From positions 1-63,282 of the forward strand of contig CAZOMV010000019.1 of assembly GCA_964580995.1 (NCBI GenBank): a DNA stretch of 63,282 nt, written 5' to 3'. This DNA comes from JAKJEP01 sp964580995. GTDB lineage: Bacteria; Planctomycetota; Phycisphaerae; Sedimentisphaerales; SM23-30. Below the pieces are notes generated by a model that saw only the letters and a program-made list of their open reading frames with translations, searched no databases and was not told the origin of the DNA. Each line of letters starts with the position of its first letter. Position 1 is the first letter of the stretch. Below, one piece after another: positions 8,206 to 17,398 of the stretch. The translations under genes were made by a program, and so were the position numbers.

Positions 8206-9765
8206 ATGAATGATCCTGATAAAGCCGCTGCCCTCCGTCCCCCCGGCACTGTCTATCTGGTCGGAGCCGGCCCCGGCGATCCCGGCCTGATTACCGTCCG
8301 CGGCCGCGATCTGCTCACCCGCGCCGACGTCATCATGTACGACCACTTGCTGGACAAGGATCTGCTCAAACTCGCCCGCCCCCAGGCCGAGTTGATTTAC
8401 GTCGGCAAAAAAGCCGGCCAGCACACCATCCCCCAGGAACAGATCAATCAAATCCTGGTCGATAAAGCCAAACAGGCGAAAATCATCGTCCGCCTCAAAG
8501 GCGGCGACCCCTTCGTTTTCGGCCGCGGCGGCGAAGAGGCCCTGGCCCTGGCCGAGGCGGGCATCCCCTTCGAGGTTGTCCCCGGCGTTACCGCCGGCGT
8601 CGCCGTGCCTGCCTGTGCCGGCATCCCCGTCACCCACCGCGACTTCGCCAGCCAACTGGCCTTTATCACCGGCCATGAGGACGCCTCCCACACCGATACC
8701 TCCCGGATCGACTGGCCCTCCTTGGCCCGCTGGCCGGGTACCCTGGTCTTTTACATGGGCATCAAAAACCTGCCCCTCATCTGCGAACAACTCCTCCAGA
8801 ACGGCATGGCCCCCGACACCCCCGCCGCCGTCATCGCCTCCGGCAACACCCCGCACCAGCGCACGGTTTGCAGTACGCTAGCCCGCTTGCCGGCAGATGC
8901 CCAGCATGAAAAGATTACCCCGCCCGCCATCGTCGTCATCGGCCAGGTGGTCACCCTGCGCAATAAGCTGCAATGGTTTGAAAAACGTCCTCTCTTTTCC
9001 CAACGCATCGTCGTTACCCGCTCCCGCCGCCAGGCCAGCGAACTGGTCGAACAACTCACGCTCCTGGGCGCTGCCATCCTGGAATTCCCCACCATCCGCA
9101 TCGAACCGCCCCGTGATCCCCAGCCTCTCGAAAACGCTATCATCCAGATCCTCCGTTACGACTGGATCATCTTCACCAGCGTCAACGGCGTAGATTCCTT
9201 CTTCCAGATCCTGACCGGCCAGGGCTTCGACACCCGCCGCCTGGCCTCCGCCAAAATCTGCGCCATCGGCCCCGCCACCGCCGCCCGGCTCCAAACCTTC
9301 GGCATAACCGCCGATCTGGTCCCGCCCCAGTTCATCGCCGAATCCATCGTCGAGGCCCTCCGCAGCCGGGAATCACTCGAAGACATGCGCTTCCTGCTCC
9401 CCCGCGCCGACATCGCCCGCCCCGACCTGGCCGATCTGCTTCGCCATCACGAAGCCATCGTGGACGAAGTCATCGCCTATCATACTGTACCGGAAGCAGG
9501 CCCCGCCCGGGATGAACTCATCCAGGCCCTGGAGCAAAATACCATCGACTGGATCACCTTCACCAGCTCCTCCACCGCCGCCAATTTCCTCTCCCAAATC
9601 GACGCCGAACTCCTGCGCAAAAGCAAAGCCCGCCTGGCCAGCATCGGCCCCGTCACCTCCGCCGCTCTCCAAAAAGCCGGCCTCTCCGTCGCCCTCGAAG
9701 CCGACCCCTTCACCATCCCCGCCCTCGTCCACGCCCTCTGCCGCGCCGAATCCGAGAAAAAATAA
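8206..9765 (+). CDS. cobA-hemD: Uroporphyrinogen-III C-methyltransferase/uroporphyrinogen-III synthase fusion
   Basis: 519-residue bifunctional enzyme. Residues about 10-255 are the SAM-dependent methyltransferase (SUMT) domain: VYLVGAGPGDPGLITVRG, ADVIMYDHL, IVRLKGGDPFVFGRGGEE, PGVTAG and LVFYMGIKNL. Residues about 265-519 are HemD: RIVVTRSRRQASEL, WIIFTSVNGVDSF, ICAIGPATAARL, LPRADIARPDL and WITFTSSSTAANF. The fused protein should turn hydroxymethylbilane into uroporphyrinogen III and then precorrin-2, feeding siroheme or cobalamin. The fusion is known in several phyla. Ends 7 bp before the convergent alaS. Confidence 0.95.
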   Translation: MNDPDKAAALRPPGTVYLVGAGPGDPGLITVRGRDLLTRADVIMYDHLLDKDLLKLARPQAELIYVGKKAGQHTIPQEQINQILVDKAKQAKIIVRLKGGDPFVFGRGGEEALALAEAGIPFEVVPGVTAGVAVPACAGIPVTHRDFASQLAFITGHEDASHTDTSRIDWPSLARWPGTLVFYMGIKNLPLICEQLLQNGMAPDTPAAVIASGNTPHQRTVCSTLARLPADAQHEKITPPAIVVIGQVVTLRNKLQWFEKRPLFSQRIVVTRSRRQASELVEQLTLLGAAILEFPTIRIEPPRDPQPLENAIIQILRYDWIIFTSVNGVDSFFQILTGQGFDTRRLASAKICAIGPATAARLQTFGITADLVPPQFIAESIVEALRSRESLEDMRFLLPRADIARPDLADLLRHHEAIVDEVIAYHTVPEAGPARDELIQALEQNTIDWITFTSSSTAANFLSQIDAELLRKSKARLASIGPVTSAALQKAGLSVALEADPFTIPALVHALCRAESEKK

Positions 9766-9772
9766 TATTTTC

Positions 9773-12472
9773 TTATTCCTTCAATCGGGCATGGATCATT
9801 TCCTTCGCCGCCTTCAATGCCTCTGCTATCTTGCCGACCTCCTTGCCGCCCGCCTGCGCCATCTGCGGCCGGCCGCCCCCGCCGCCGCCCACGATCGGGG
9901 CGATTTCCTTGACGATATCGCCCGCCTTCAGCCCCTTGCCGATCAGATCGTCCGTAACCGCCGCAAACAGCAGCACCTTACCCTCTTCCGTCGCACTGGC
10001 TAAAACAATCGCTGCCGACTGCGCCTTCTTCCGCAGCCAGTCAATCTGCGACCGCACCGCGTCCACATCCGCCGCCGGCAATTGCCCGACAATAATCTTT
10101 GCCCCTCCGATGATCTCCGCCTGCTCCAGCAGTTCCTCAGCCGAATTCTTCAAAGACGCCCCGCCCTCCTTCTTCATCTGCTTCTTTAACTTTTTATTAT
10201 CCTCGATCAGCGCCGCCACCCGTCCCCCGATTTGATCGGGCGTCGCCTTGAGCAGCGCCGTCAGCTCCCCGACGATTTCGCTGTGCTTATACATCATCTC
10301 ATTCAGCGCCCGGCCCGTCATCGCGATAATCCGCCGCACCCCCGTCGCCACGCTCTCCTCCCGGATAATCTTGAACGAGCCGATGTCGCGCGTATTATGC
10401 ACGTGCGTCCCGCCGCAGAATTCCCGGCTGAACGCCTCTTCCAGCGTGTCGTGGTGGGCTGCCCCAATCGCCAGCACCCGCACATGATCGCCGTATTTTT
10501 CCGAGAACAGCGCCATCGCCCCCAGCTTCCGCGCCTCCGCCGTGGGCATGATTTTAAACGAAACCGGCGCCGCCGCCGCGATCTGCTCCCGCACCCGCTT
10601 CTCCACCTCATGGATCTGCTCCGCCGTCAGGGCCTTCGGATGCGTAAAATCAAACCGCAAATAATCCGCCGTCACCAGCGACCCTTCCTGGTGGGCATGG
10701 GATCCCAGCACCTGCTGCAGCGCCCATTGCAAAAGATGGGTCGCCGTATGATTCCGCTGCGTATCCTCCCGCGCCGGATCAATCGCGATATTCAGTTCCA
10801 TCCCCACCGCCAGTGTCCCCTGTTCCGTGCGGCCGAAATGTACCGTCGCCGTCCCGATCCGCTGCGTATCCTCAAACACAAACCGGCTCGCCCCCGCCGT
10901 GATCGTCCCCTGATCTCCCACCTGCCCCCCGGATTCCGCATACGCGCACGTCCGGTCCAGCACCAGCCCCACCTTCACGCCCGCCGGCACCGCTCCTTCC
11001 GCAATATATTGATCCTCCCGCACATAGCCCAGCAGCCGCCCCGTCAGCGTGGTCGTGTGATACTTCTCCGTGTCGTCCGTCTCCGGCAGCCGCTCCGCCA
11101 GGCTGTCCGCTTCATACACCGCGTTCTTCTGCGACGCCTGCGCCCGGCTCCGCTGCTCCTGCATCAGCTCCTGAAACCGCCCCACATCCACCGTCAGCCC
11201 GCGCTCCTCCGCCATCAACTGCGTCAAGTCCAGCGGAAAACCATACGTATCGTACAGCCGGAACGCCTTCGCCCCGGAAATCTGTCCCTTCTTTTGTCCC
11301 GCCAGCTCTTCCACATCCGATTCAAAGATGCTCATCCCCCGCTCCAGCGTCCGGTCAAAACTGATCTCTTCCGCCTCGATCACATTCGCCGCATGTTGCG
11401 CCCGGCTGGCCAGTTCCGGAAAAATCGGACCCATCGACTCCGCAATCGTCGGCACCAGCTTATGCAAAAACGGCTCATGCACATCCAAAACCAGCCCATA
11501 CCGCGCCGCCCGCCGCAAAATCCGACGCAGCACATACCCCCGTCCCTCATTGCTCGGCAGCGCCCCGTCCGCAATCGCAAACGTCAGCGTCCGCGCATGG
11601 TCCGCCAGCACCCGGTACGCAATATCCTCCTGCCGCTCCAGCGCGCCGGTATAATCCCCCGCCCCCGTAATCTCCTGTATCCGCGCAAACAGCGGCCCGA
11701 ACACATCCGAATCGTAATTCGACGTCTTCCCCTGCAGAATCCGCACGATCCGCTCAAAGCCCATCCCCGTATCCACATGCCTGGCCGGCAGGGGCGTAAG
11801 CCCCTGCGCATCCCGGTTGTACTGAATAAACACCAGGTTCCAGACCTCGATCACATCCGGGTTGCTCTGGTTAACCAGTTTCTCGCCCGCTACCTGCCCC
11901 CGCGCCGCCTCCCCGCGCCCGTCATAATGAATCTCCGAACACGGCCCGCACGGACCCGTATCGCCCATCTCCCAGAAATTGTCCTTGAACTTCCCCGCGA
12001 TCACCTGATTCTCCGGCAGAAAACGCCGCCAGATATCCCGCGCCTCCCCGTCCGCTTCCAGCCCCGCCGCCGCATCCCCCTCAAAATACGTCGCGTAAAG
12101 CCGGTCCTTCGGCAGCCCCCACACCCCCGTCAGCAGCTCCCACGCCCACGAAATCGCCTCCTCCTTGAAATAGTCCCCGAACGACCAGTTTCCCAGCATC
12201 TCAAAAAACGTATGATGATACGTGTCCTTGCCCACCTCCTCCAGGTCATTGTGCTTGCCGCCCGCCCGGATGCATTTCTGGCTGTTCACCGCCCGACGGT
12301 ACTCCGGCGTCCGCGACCCCAGAAAAATATCCTTGAACTGGTTCATTCCCGCATTGGTGAACAGCAGCGTCGGATCCTCCTGCGGCACCACCGGGCTGCT
12401 CGCCACATACGTATGCCCCTTCTTCTCAAAAAACGCGATATACCCTTGCCTGATTTCCTGTGAACTTAACAA
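9773..12472 (-). CDS. alaS: Alanyl-tRNA synthetase
   Basis: 899-residue class II synthetase charging tRNA-Ala. N-terminal catalytic core: SSQEIRQGYIAFFEKKGHT, LLFTNAGMNQFKD, RAVNSQKCIRAGGKHNDLEE and GDTGPCGPCSEIHYD. The editing domain carries zinc-site motifs NHTATHLL (around 573) and EFCGGTHVHNTRDIG. The C-Ala region ends in GGGGGGRPQMAQAGGK. The start is a TTG at 12472, giving MLSSQEIRQ, the family's usual N-terminus; no ATG fits without losing conserved residues. Convergent with the cobA-hemD fusion. Confidence 0.97.
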   Translation of the reverse strand: MLSSQEIRQGYIAFFEKKGHTYVASSPVVPQEDPTLLFTNAGMNQFKDIFLGSRTPEYRRAVNSQKCIRAGGKHNDLEEVGKDTYHHTFFEMLGNWSFGDYFKEEAISWAWELLTGVWGLPKDRLYATYFEGDAAAGLEADGEARDIWRRFLPENQVIAGKFKDNFWEMGDTGPCGPCSEIHYDGRGEAARGQVAGEKLVNQSNPDVIEVWNLVFIQYNRDAQGLTPLPARHVDTGMGFERIVRILQGKTSNYDSDVFGPLFARIQEITGAGDYTGALERQEDIAYRVLADHARTLTFAIADGALPSNEGRGYVLRRILRRAARYGLVLDVHEPFLHKLVPTIAESMGPIFPELASRAQHAANVIEAEEISFDRTLERGMSIFESDVEELAGQKKGQISGAKAFRLYDTYGFPLDLTQLMAEERGLTVDVGRFQELMQEQRSRAQASQKNAVYEADSLAERLPETDDTEKYHTTTLTGRLLGYVREDQYIAEGAVPAGVKVGLVLDRTCAYAESGGQVGDQGTITAGASRFVFEDTQRIGTATVHFGRTEQGTLAVGMELNIAIDPAREDTQRNHTATHLLQWALQQVLGSHAHQEGSLVTADYLRFDFTHPKALTAEQIHEVEKRVREQIAAAAPVSFKIMPTAEARKLGAMALFSEKYGDHVRVLAIGAAHHDTLEEAFSREFCGGTHVHNTRDIGSFKIIREESVATGVRRIIAMTGRALNEMMYKHSEIVGELTALLKATPDQIGGRVAALIEDNKKLKKQMKKEGGASLKNSAEELLEQAEIIGGAKIIVGQLPAADVDAVRSQIDWLRKKAQSAAIVLASATEEGKVLLFAAVTDDLIGKGLKAGDIVKEIAPIVGGGGGGRPQMAQAGGKEVGKIAEALKAAKEMIHARLKE

Positions 12473-12607
12473 CGGCCAAACCTTTCTCTCTTTTACCAGC
12501 TATCAACAATTGTGCCACGGCCATCTTGGCCGCATCTTTCACAAACACCAAAATCTGACGGGTGGCACCTTTCCGCCTTCAGCGGAGAGGTGTCTTTCTC
12601 CCATGCC

Positions 12608-14014
12608 TTACAAATCGCCAAAATCCAGCTCCGGCTCCACTTCCAGAATCTCCAAACGCGGCATCTGTTCATATTCCCCCGCTACTATGGCAAATTCCCG
12701 CAAATTGTCAACCTTGTTTTGCCCCACCGCCGTGATCACCTCCCCCGGCCGGATCCCCTCCCGCTCCGCCTCGCTGCCTCGCTCCACATCATAAACCAGC
12801 ACCCCGCCCTCCCGAACCTCCAGCCCCAGCTTCGTCTTCCGCCACAGCGTCAGTTCCTTCAATTCCAGCCCCCACGCAAACAGCGAAGGCAGCCGCACCT
12901 CCTCCTGATACCCTTCCAGATCTGCCAGGGTCCGGCTGACCAGTTGTACAGCAACGGTCCTCTTCTCCGGCCGATCCTCTACGAACCGTACCATTTCAAT
13001 ATTCAAAACCTGCCCCGGTTGCCGCTGATTGATTTGATGGATCAGTTCTTCCGGGCGGTAAATCCGCTCGCCATCCACACTCCGGATCACATCCCCCCGT
13101 CTCAGCCCCTCCTGCTGAGCCGGCGAGCCGGGCAATACCATCTCCACCATCGCCCCCGAGGCATCCTCCAGCCCCAGTTGATTCTGTACCGATTCCGGAA
13201 TGGCCGTCGTGGTAACTCCCAGAAACGCATGGCTCAGTCCCTTCCCTTCCTTCAACGAGGCAATCTTCGCCAGCGTCCGCTCATCCATCGCTATCGCAAA
13301 CCCAAACGACCTCTTCTCATCCCGCGACGTCGCCATCGCCGTGTTCACCCCGACCACCTGCCCCTGCGTATTGATCAGCGGCCCCCCGCTATTGCCCGGC
13401 AGAATGATCGCGCTGGTCTGAATCAGATTGTCATAATACCGGTCGTTCACCGGATCGATCCCCGCCTGCAGCGACTGGTTCAGCTTACTGATCAGCCCGA
13501 ACGTCGCCACCGCTCCCCCGTCCGCCCCCGTCCCCAGCGGATTGCCCAGCGCAATCACCACCTGACCCACCGCCGCCTTGCCCGGTTCCGCCGGCGGCAG
13601 CGGCTTTAACTCGCCCGCCTCCACCTTCACCACCGCCAGGTCCGTCCGCGGATCACCCGCCACTAGCTTCGCGTAAAATTGCCGCTTATCCGCCAGCGTC
13701 ACCCGGATGTTATTCGCCCCATGCACCACATGCTCATTGGTCAGGATATTCCCCTGGCTGTCCAGCACAAAACCGCTGCCGGCGTTTTGAAAATAATAAT
13801 CCGGATGCCCGCTCTTCTGCTCCACCTCCAGCGCCACCACCGACTGCGACGCCGTTTCCACGATTTCACTGAACCGCTCGTATTCTGCGCTCTGGTCCAG
13901 CCCCTCCCGCCCGATCCGCTGCTGATAGAGCATCCAAACCGCCCCCGCCAACGCGCACAGCGCCAACAACGCCGACAGCCGGTTCAAAGACCGGTTCGTA
14001 ATTTGGCTCATCAA
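12608..14014 (-). CDS. HtrA/DegP-like periplasmic serine protease with PDZ domains
   Basis: 468-residue envelope quality-control protease. An N-terminal hydrophobic segment (LSALLALCALAGAVWMLY) is a signal anchor. The trypsin-like domain has the full triad: His95 (LTNEHVVHG), Asp125 (DPRTDLAVVK) and Ser209 (LPGNSGGPL). It is followed by two PDZ domains, the first with GDVIRSVDGERIYRPEEL and the second with GSEAEREGIRPGEVITAV. Two adjacent starts (ATG ATG) differ by one residue. The 135-bp gap to alaS is slightly repetitive but without a clear terminator. Lies directly downstream of recA. Confidence 0.92.
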   Translation of the reverse strand: MMSQITNRSLNRLSALLALCALAGAVWMLYQQRIGREGLDQSAEYERFSEIVETASQSVVALEVEQKSGHPDYYFQNAGSGFVLDSQGNILTNEHVVHGANNIRVTLADKRQFYAKLVAGDPRTDLAVVKVEAGELKPLPPAEPGKAAVGQVVIALGNPLGTGADGGAVATFGLISKLNQSLQAGIDPVNDRYYDNLIQTSAIILPGNSGGPLINTQGQVVGVNTAMATSRDEKRSFGFAIAMDERTLAKIASLKEGKGLSHAFLGVTTTAIPESVQNQLGLEDASGAMVEMVLPGSPAQQEGLRRGDVIRSVDGERIYRPEELIHQINQRQPGQVLNIEMVRFVEDRPEKRTVAVQLVSRTLADLEGYQEEVRLPSLFAWGLELKELTLWRKTKLGLEVREGGVLVYDVERGSEAEREGIRPGEVITAVGQNKVDNLREFAIVAGEYEQMPRLEILEVEPELDFGDL

Positions 14015-14053
14015 TTCCTCCTGCCGCCTTCTTTCACCGGCAAACGGTAGGAT

Positions 14054-15199
14054 TTATCTCTTGCCCCACTTTTTTCCGCTGGCCTTGGGACTTTTTGGTT
14101 CTTCGGATTCCAATTCCTCCGGTTCGATTTCTTCGCCTTCCGGTTCCGCCGCTTTCGTCCGGGCTACGCTGGCTTGGCCGTTGACGCCATGCCCTGCCAT
14201 GATCTTCTCCCGCAGCTCGTCCGCCACTTGCGGATTTTCCCGCAGGAATTCCTTGGCCTTCTCCCGCCCCTGACCGATCACCGCATTCCCATAACGCAGA
14301 AATGCCCCGCTCTTCTCCACGACGTTCTCATTCACCGCCAGGTCGATCAAATCGCCCAGTATGCTGATCCCTTCATCGAACATAATATCAAATTCCGTTT
14401 CCCGAAACGGCGGCGCCACCTTGTTCTTCACCACCCGCGCCCGTACCCGGTTGCCCGTCGCCCCGTTGGCATCCTTGATCGTGCTGATCCGCCGGATATC
14501 GATACGCACCGAACTGTAAAACTTCAGCGCCCGCCCGCCCGGCGTCGTTTCCGGATTCCCGAACATCACCCCGATCTTTTCCCGGATCTGGTTGATGAAA
14601 ATCACCACCGTGCTGCTCTTGCTGATCGCCCCGGTTAGCTTCCGCATCGCCTGGCTCATCAGCCGCGCCTGCAACCCCACATGGCTGTCGCCCATCTCCC
14701 CCTGGATTTCCGCCTGTGGAATCAACGCCGCCACCGAATCGATCACGATAATATCCACCGCGTTGCTCCGCACCAGCATTTCCACGATATTCAGCGCCTG
14801 TTCCCCGCTGTCCGGCTGCGACACCAGCAGCGATTCCAGATTCACCCCGATCCGCTTGGCCCAGCTCGGATCCAGCGCATGTTCCGCATCGATAAACGCC
14901 GCCACCCCGCCTTTTTTCTGCGCCTCCGCCACCACATGCAGCGCCAGCGTCGTCTTGCCGCTCGATTCCGGCCCGAACATCTCGACGATCCGACCCCGCG
15001 GGATCCCCCGGCCCCCCAGCGCCAGGTCCAGCGACAACGACCCCGTACTGATCCCCGATACCGACGCCACGCTCGTTTCGTCCAGATGCATGATCGTCCC
15101 TTCCCCGAACTGCTTCTCGATCTGCGTCAACGCCCGGTCCAGTGCCGAGGATTCCTTGCCTTCCGTCTTCCCTGCTGCTTTACTGCTGCCCTTTGCCAT
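14054..15199 (-). CDS. recA: Recombinase RecA
   Basis: 381-residue DNA recombinase and SOS co-protease. Motifs: EKQFGEGTIMHLDE, GRIVEMFGPESSGKTTLALH (Walker A GPESSGKT), AAFIDAEHALDPSWAKRIGV, IIVIDSVAALIPQAEIQGE (Walker B), and IFINQIREKIGVMFGNPETT. The C-terminal tail is very acidic then basic (EGEEIEPEELESEE then KASGKKWGKR), longer than in E. coli. The start ATG 15199 has an AGGAGA site. I see no convincing LexA box upstream; planctomycete SOS operators are not well enough known to me to exclude one. Confidence 0.98.
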   Translation of the reverse strand: MAKGSSKAAGKTEGKESSALDRALTQIEKQFGEGTIMHLDETSVASVSGISTGSLSLDLALGGRGIPRGRIVEMFGPESSGKTTLALHVVAEAQKKGGVAAFIDAEHALDPSWAKRIGVNLESLLVSQPDSGEQALNIVEMLVRSNAVDIIVIDSVAALIPQAEIQGEMGDSHVGLQARLMSQAMRKLTGAISKSSTVVIFINQIREKIGVMFGNPETTPGGRALKFYSSVRIDIRRISTIKDANGATGNRVRARVVKNKVAPPFRETEFDIMFDEGISILGDLIDLAVNENVVEKSGAFLRYGNAVIGQGREKAKEFLRENPQVADELREKIMAGHGVNGQASVARTKAAEPEGEEIEPEELESEEPKSPKASGKKWGKR

Positions 15200-15504
15200 A
15201 CCGTCTCCTGTTCTGTTAAAAATCTGATTTCCAATCCGTTAATCGCCCCAGCTTACGCGATCCCCCAGCCATTTCAAGCAAAAACTTCTATACCCTAACA
15301 AATTCTTAACATTGCTCCTAATCCTCAAGCCGATCCTCCGGTTAAACATCATTCACTAAATTTCATAATCCATTGATAATAAATAATTAACGTTAATAGA
15401 ATCCCATCCTGATTCCAACCGGCTCAATTATCGGACCAAAATTATCTTTTCTTTCTTCCTTAATTTAAATGGGCTTGGTAAGGTGCTAGCCGTCCAGGAA
15501 TTCG

Positions 15505-15533
15505 TTGACATTGTCGTTTCTTTCTGCTATTTT
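15505..15533 (+). promoter_or_regulatory. Sigma70-type promoter of the dockerin-tailed gene
   Basis: Perfect -35 TTGACA (15505-15510), 17-bp spacer, -10 TATTTT (15528-15533). Transcription would start near 15540 and give a leader of about 160 nt. Among the better promoters in the window. Confidence 0.7.
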
Positions 15534-15534
15534 C

Positions 15535-15615
15535 GCAAATATGACATAACTGGAAACGGCAAGACTAGGTTATGTCGAACCAAAGGAAAGTATGTACTCT
15601 TGGACAACAATTTGC
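15535..15615 (+). ncRNA. Candidate structured 5' leader
   Basis: Nested complementary segments follow the promoter. Outer GCAAAT (15535-15540) pairs with ATTTGC (15610-15615); inner GACATAAC (15543-15550) pairs perfectly with GTTATGTC (15569-15576), enclosing a purine-rich loop (GGAAACGGCAAGAC). A smaller CCAA...TTGG stem lies between. This multi-helix form suggests an RNA regulatory element or stability structure. It does not match the c-di-GMP-I, TPP, cobalamin or SAM consensus patterns I know. The outer arm overlaps the expected transcription start, which weakens that helix. Confidence 0.4.
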
Positions 15616-15699
15616 ATGGATGCGGCGCGGTACAGAAGATGACGTTGTAATGAATTGGAAAATGTGTTTTTGGTAAAAGTATTTTTAAAGGAGAGCATT

Positions 15700-17202
15700 A
15701 TGAAAAAGTTTTATGTTACCATGAGTGTGCTGGCCTTGTGTTCCGTATTGAATGCGGCAGGAGTGGCCCCCAAGGTTTTGCTGGTGGATTTTAACGGCCA
15801 CAACTGGAACGACCCGTCCGACCCGGTTTTCATGACCTATCGCGGCCCCTCCTATCTGGAACCTTCCATCATCGACCCGGTATGGAACGGCCTGGAATTC
15901 TGGGGTACCGAACCGGAAGCACCCCATGCTGGCGCTGATCCCAGCATCATCCGTTCCATTTATTACACTTCCTATGACCCAGAAAATCCCCCCGCCGACC
16001 CCAATGCCCTGCACTGGTCCGACGGCACCGAGGCCACCGGAATAACGATTGGTTTTTCCGGACTGGCCCCTGGTGTCGGTGGTGCCGATTACTGGAATCC
16101 CTGGCAAGAACAGTCATTGCTCGGAGGCGAAGCCCAAAAAATCTATGCCGATTATCTGGTTACCCCTTACGCCAGCATCATTATTAGCGGCCTTACCGCC
16201 GGTCAGGCCTACGATCTGGCGATCTATGGCTGTAACGGCAATGGCCAGTTAGGCGGATATTTCACCGCCAACGGCGTCGGGCCTCTCGATTTGATTGCCG
16301 GTCATCAAAACGCCGGGACCCTGTATGGCGCGGTCGCCGATGCCAGCGGGAAAATCACGGTTGCCATCGGGGTGGACCCCGCGGCGGGTATCGCTGTCAT
16401 CAACGGCCTTGAATTGCGGGAAGCGGTTGCTCAGCCGGCCGATACCGCCTATCTGACCGGTTTCTGCCTTACCCGTGCCGATGAATTTGGCAGTATGAAT
16501 GTAAACGAACGGTACAATACCCTCTGGCCCAACCCCGCCTGGGAAACCGTCTTCTATCCGGGCGCCTATGATCCCAACACCTTTGATCCCAACCTGGTGA
16601 TCAATTCCTACGCCGATATGGATATCCGCATACCCTTCCAGGTCGGCGATACCAAAACCTTTACCTTTGTCTTCGCGCGTATCACGCCCACCGATTCACC
16701 CTATTATTCCGCCACCTTATTCTTCAACGGCAAAGAGCTGGTCGGCCCCGGCGGCACGCCCGGCATCACCGTCTATGCCGCCATGGATGACACCGGCCCC
16801 GCCGATGGCAATCCCGCCTTCATGGCCAACAGCAACCCCAACACCATGGGCTGGCCCTATGACCCGGCCGTTCCGGGAACCGGCTCGCTGGTTTATTACG
16901 ATTTTGCCAATCAGGTAAGTATCGCCGTCACCGAATTCGTCGTGTACAACCAGTTCGTCTTCAGCAAGGATTATATTTACCGCTCCGACTGGGCCAACCC
17001 GGTCACCGGTCCTGACACCGTGATCGATGCCATCGGTCAGATCACCCTGGAAGCCACCGAATATCTTCCCACTTGTGCCGAACAAAATGTCTATGCCCCC
17101 GAAGACTTCAACCGCGATTGTTATATCAACCTGGAGGATTTTGCCCAGTTCGCCAGTGTCTGGCTGACCTGCAACGACCCCAGAAATTCCGCTTGTAATT
17201 AA
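15700..17202 (+). CDS. Secreted protein with dockerin-like C-terminus
   Basis: 500 residues from ATG 15700 (AAAGGAG 7 bp upstream; the frame is open to 15655 but those residues do not form a signal peptide start). Signal peptide MKKFYVTMSVLALCSVLNAAG. The body has no domain I can name; it is rich in Asp, Gly, Pro and aromatic residues, with repeated phrases about beta-sandwich-like stretches (TYLVTPYASIIISGLTAG-like, AVINGLELREA). The end, EDFNRDCYINLEDFAQFASV followed by WLTCNDP, is a single dockerin-like calcium-loop segment (DxNxDxxxxxxD pattern) typical of Phycisphaerae secreted proteins. Such tails often sit on carbohydrate-active or adhesive proteins. Substrate unknown. Confidence 0.75.
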   Translation: MKKFYVTMSVLALCSVLNAAGVAPKVLLVDFNGHNWNDPSDPVFMTYRGPSYLEPSIIDPVWNGLEFWGTEPEAPHAGADPSIIRSIYYTSYDPENPPADPNALHWSDGTEATGITIGFSGLAPGVGGADYWNPWQEQSLLGGEAQKIYADYLVTPYASIIISGLTAGQAYDLAIYGCNGNGQLGGYFTANGVGPLDLIAGHQNAGTLYGAVADASGKITVAIGVDPAAGIAVINGLELREAVAQPADTAYLTGFCLTRADEFGSMNVNERYNTLWPNPAWETVFYPGAYDPNTFDPNLVINSYADMDIRIPFQVGDTKTFTFVFARITPTDSPYYSATLFFNGKELVGPGGTPGITVYAAMDDTGPADGNPAFMANSNPNTMGWPYDPAVPGTGSLVYYDFANQVSIAVTEFVVYNQFVFSKDYIYRSDWANPVTGPDTVIDAIGQITLEATEYLPTCAEQNVYAPEDFNRDCYINLEDFAQFASVWLTCNDPRNSACN

Positions 17203-17217
17203 ACAACCCTGAAAATA

Positions 17218-17266
17218 TCTGCTTGCTATCGGGGGTGGGCCTCCGCCTGCCCCCGATAAGAGCAGA
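17218..17266 (+). terminator. Strong hairpin after dockerin-tailed gene
   Basis: TATCGGGGG (17227-17235) pairs with CCCCCGATA (17250-17258), extended by TCTGCT (17218-17223) with AGCAGA (17261-17266). It begins 15 bp past the stop codon. No strong T-tract follows (TCTTCT), so it may be a weak terminator or an mRNA 3'-end stabiliser. Confidence 0.6.
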
Positions 17267-17398
17267 TCTTCTCTGGAGACTGGGGTGGGCAAAATTCCCT
17301 TCAATGACGGAACCGCCAAAAGTCAATATCGACTTCCAAAAACAGCTCTGGCTCCCCAATAACAAGGGGACGACGAGCTTTTGACGCTGGCGTCTATC

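Larger units (their letters stand above)
15200..15699. other. Divergent intergenic region, recA / dockerin-tailed protein
   Basis: 500 bp without a gene. The recA-proximal half (15200-15480) is AT-rich with no clear sites. The right half holds the promoter and foldable leader annotated separately, followed by the AAAGGAG ribosome site at 15687-15693. Confidence 0.7.

Noticed and set aside
10232..12463. 743-codon open frame on the plus strand
   Set aside because: It lies opposite alaS and is rich in Arg, Pro and His; high third-position C in alaS leaves few stops on the other strand. No start signal or family match.
15535..15615. Cyclic-di-GMP-I (GEMM) riboswitch
   Set aside because: A GGCAA word is present but the CGCAAAGCC and GGTAGG-type segments are missing, and the stem order is different.
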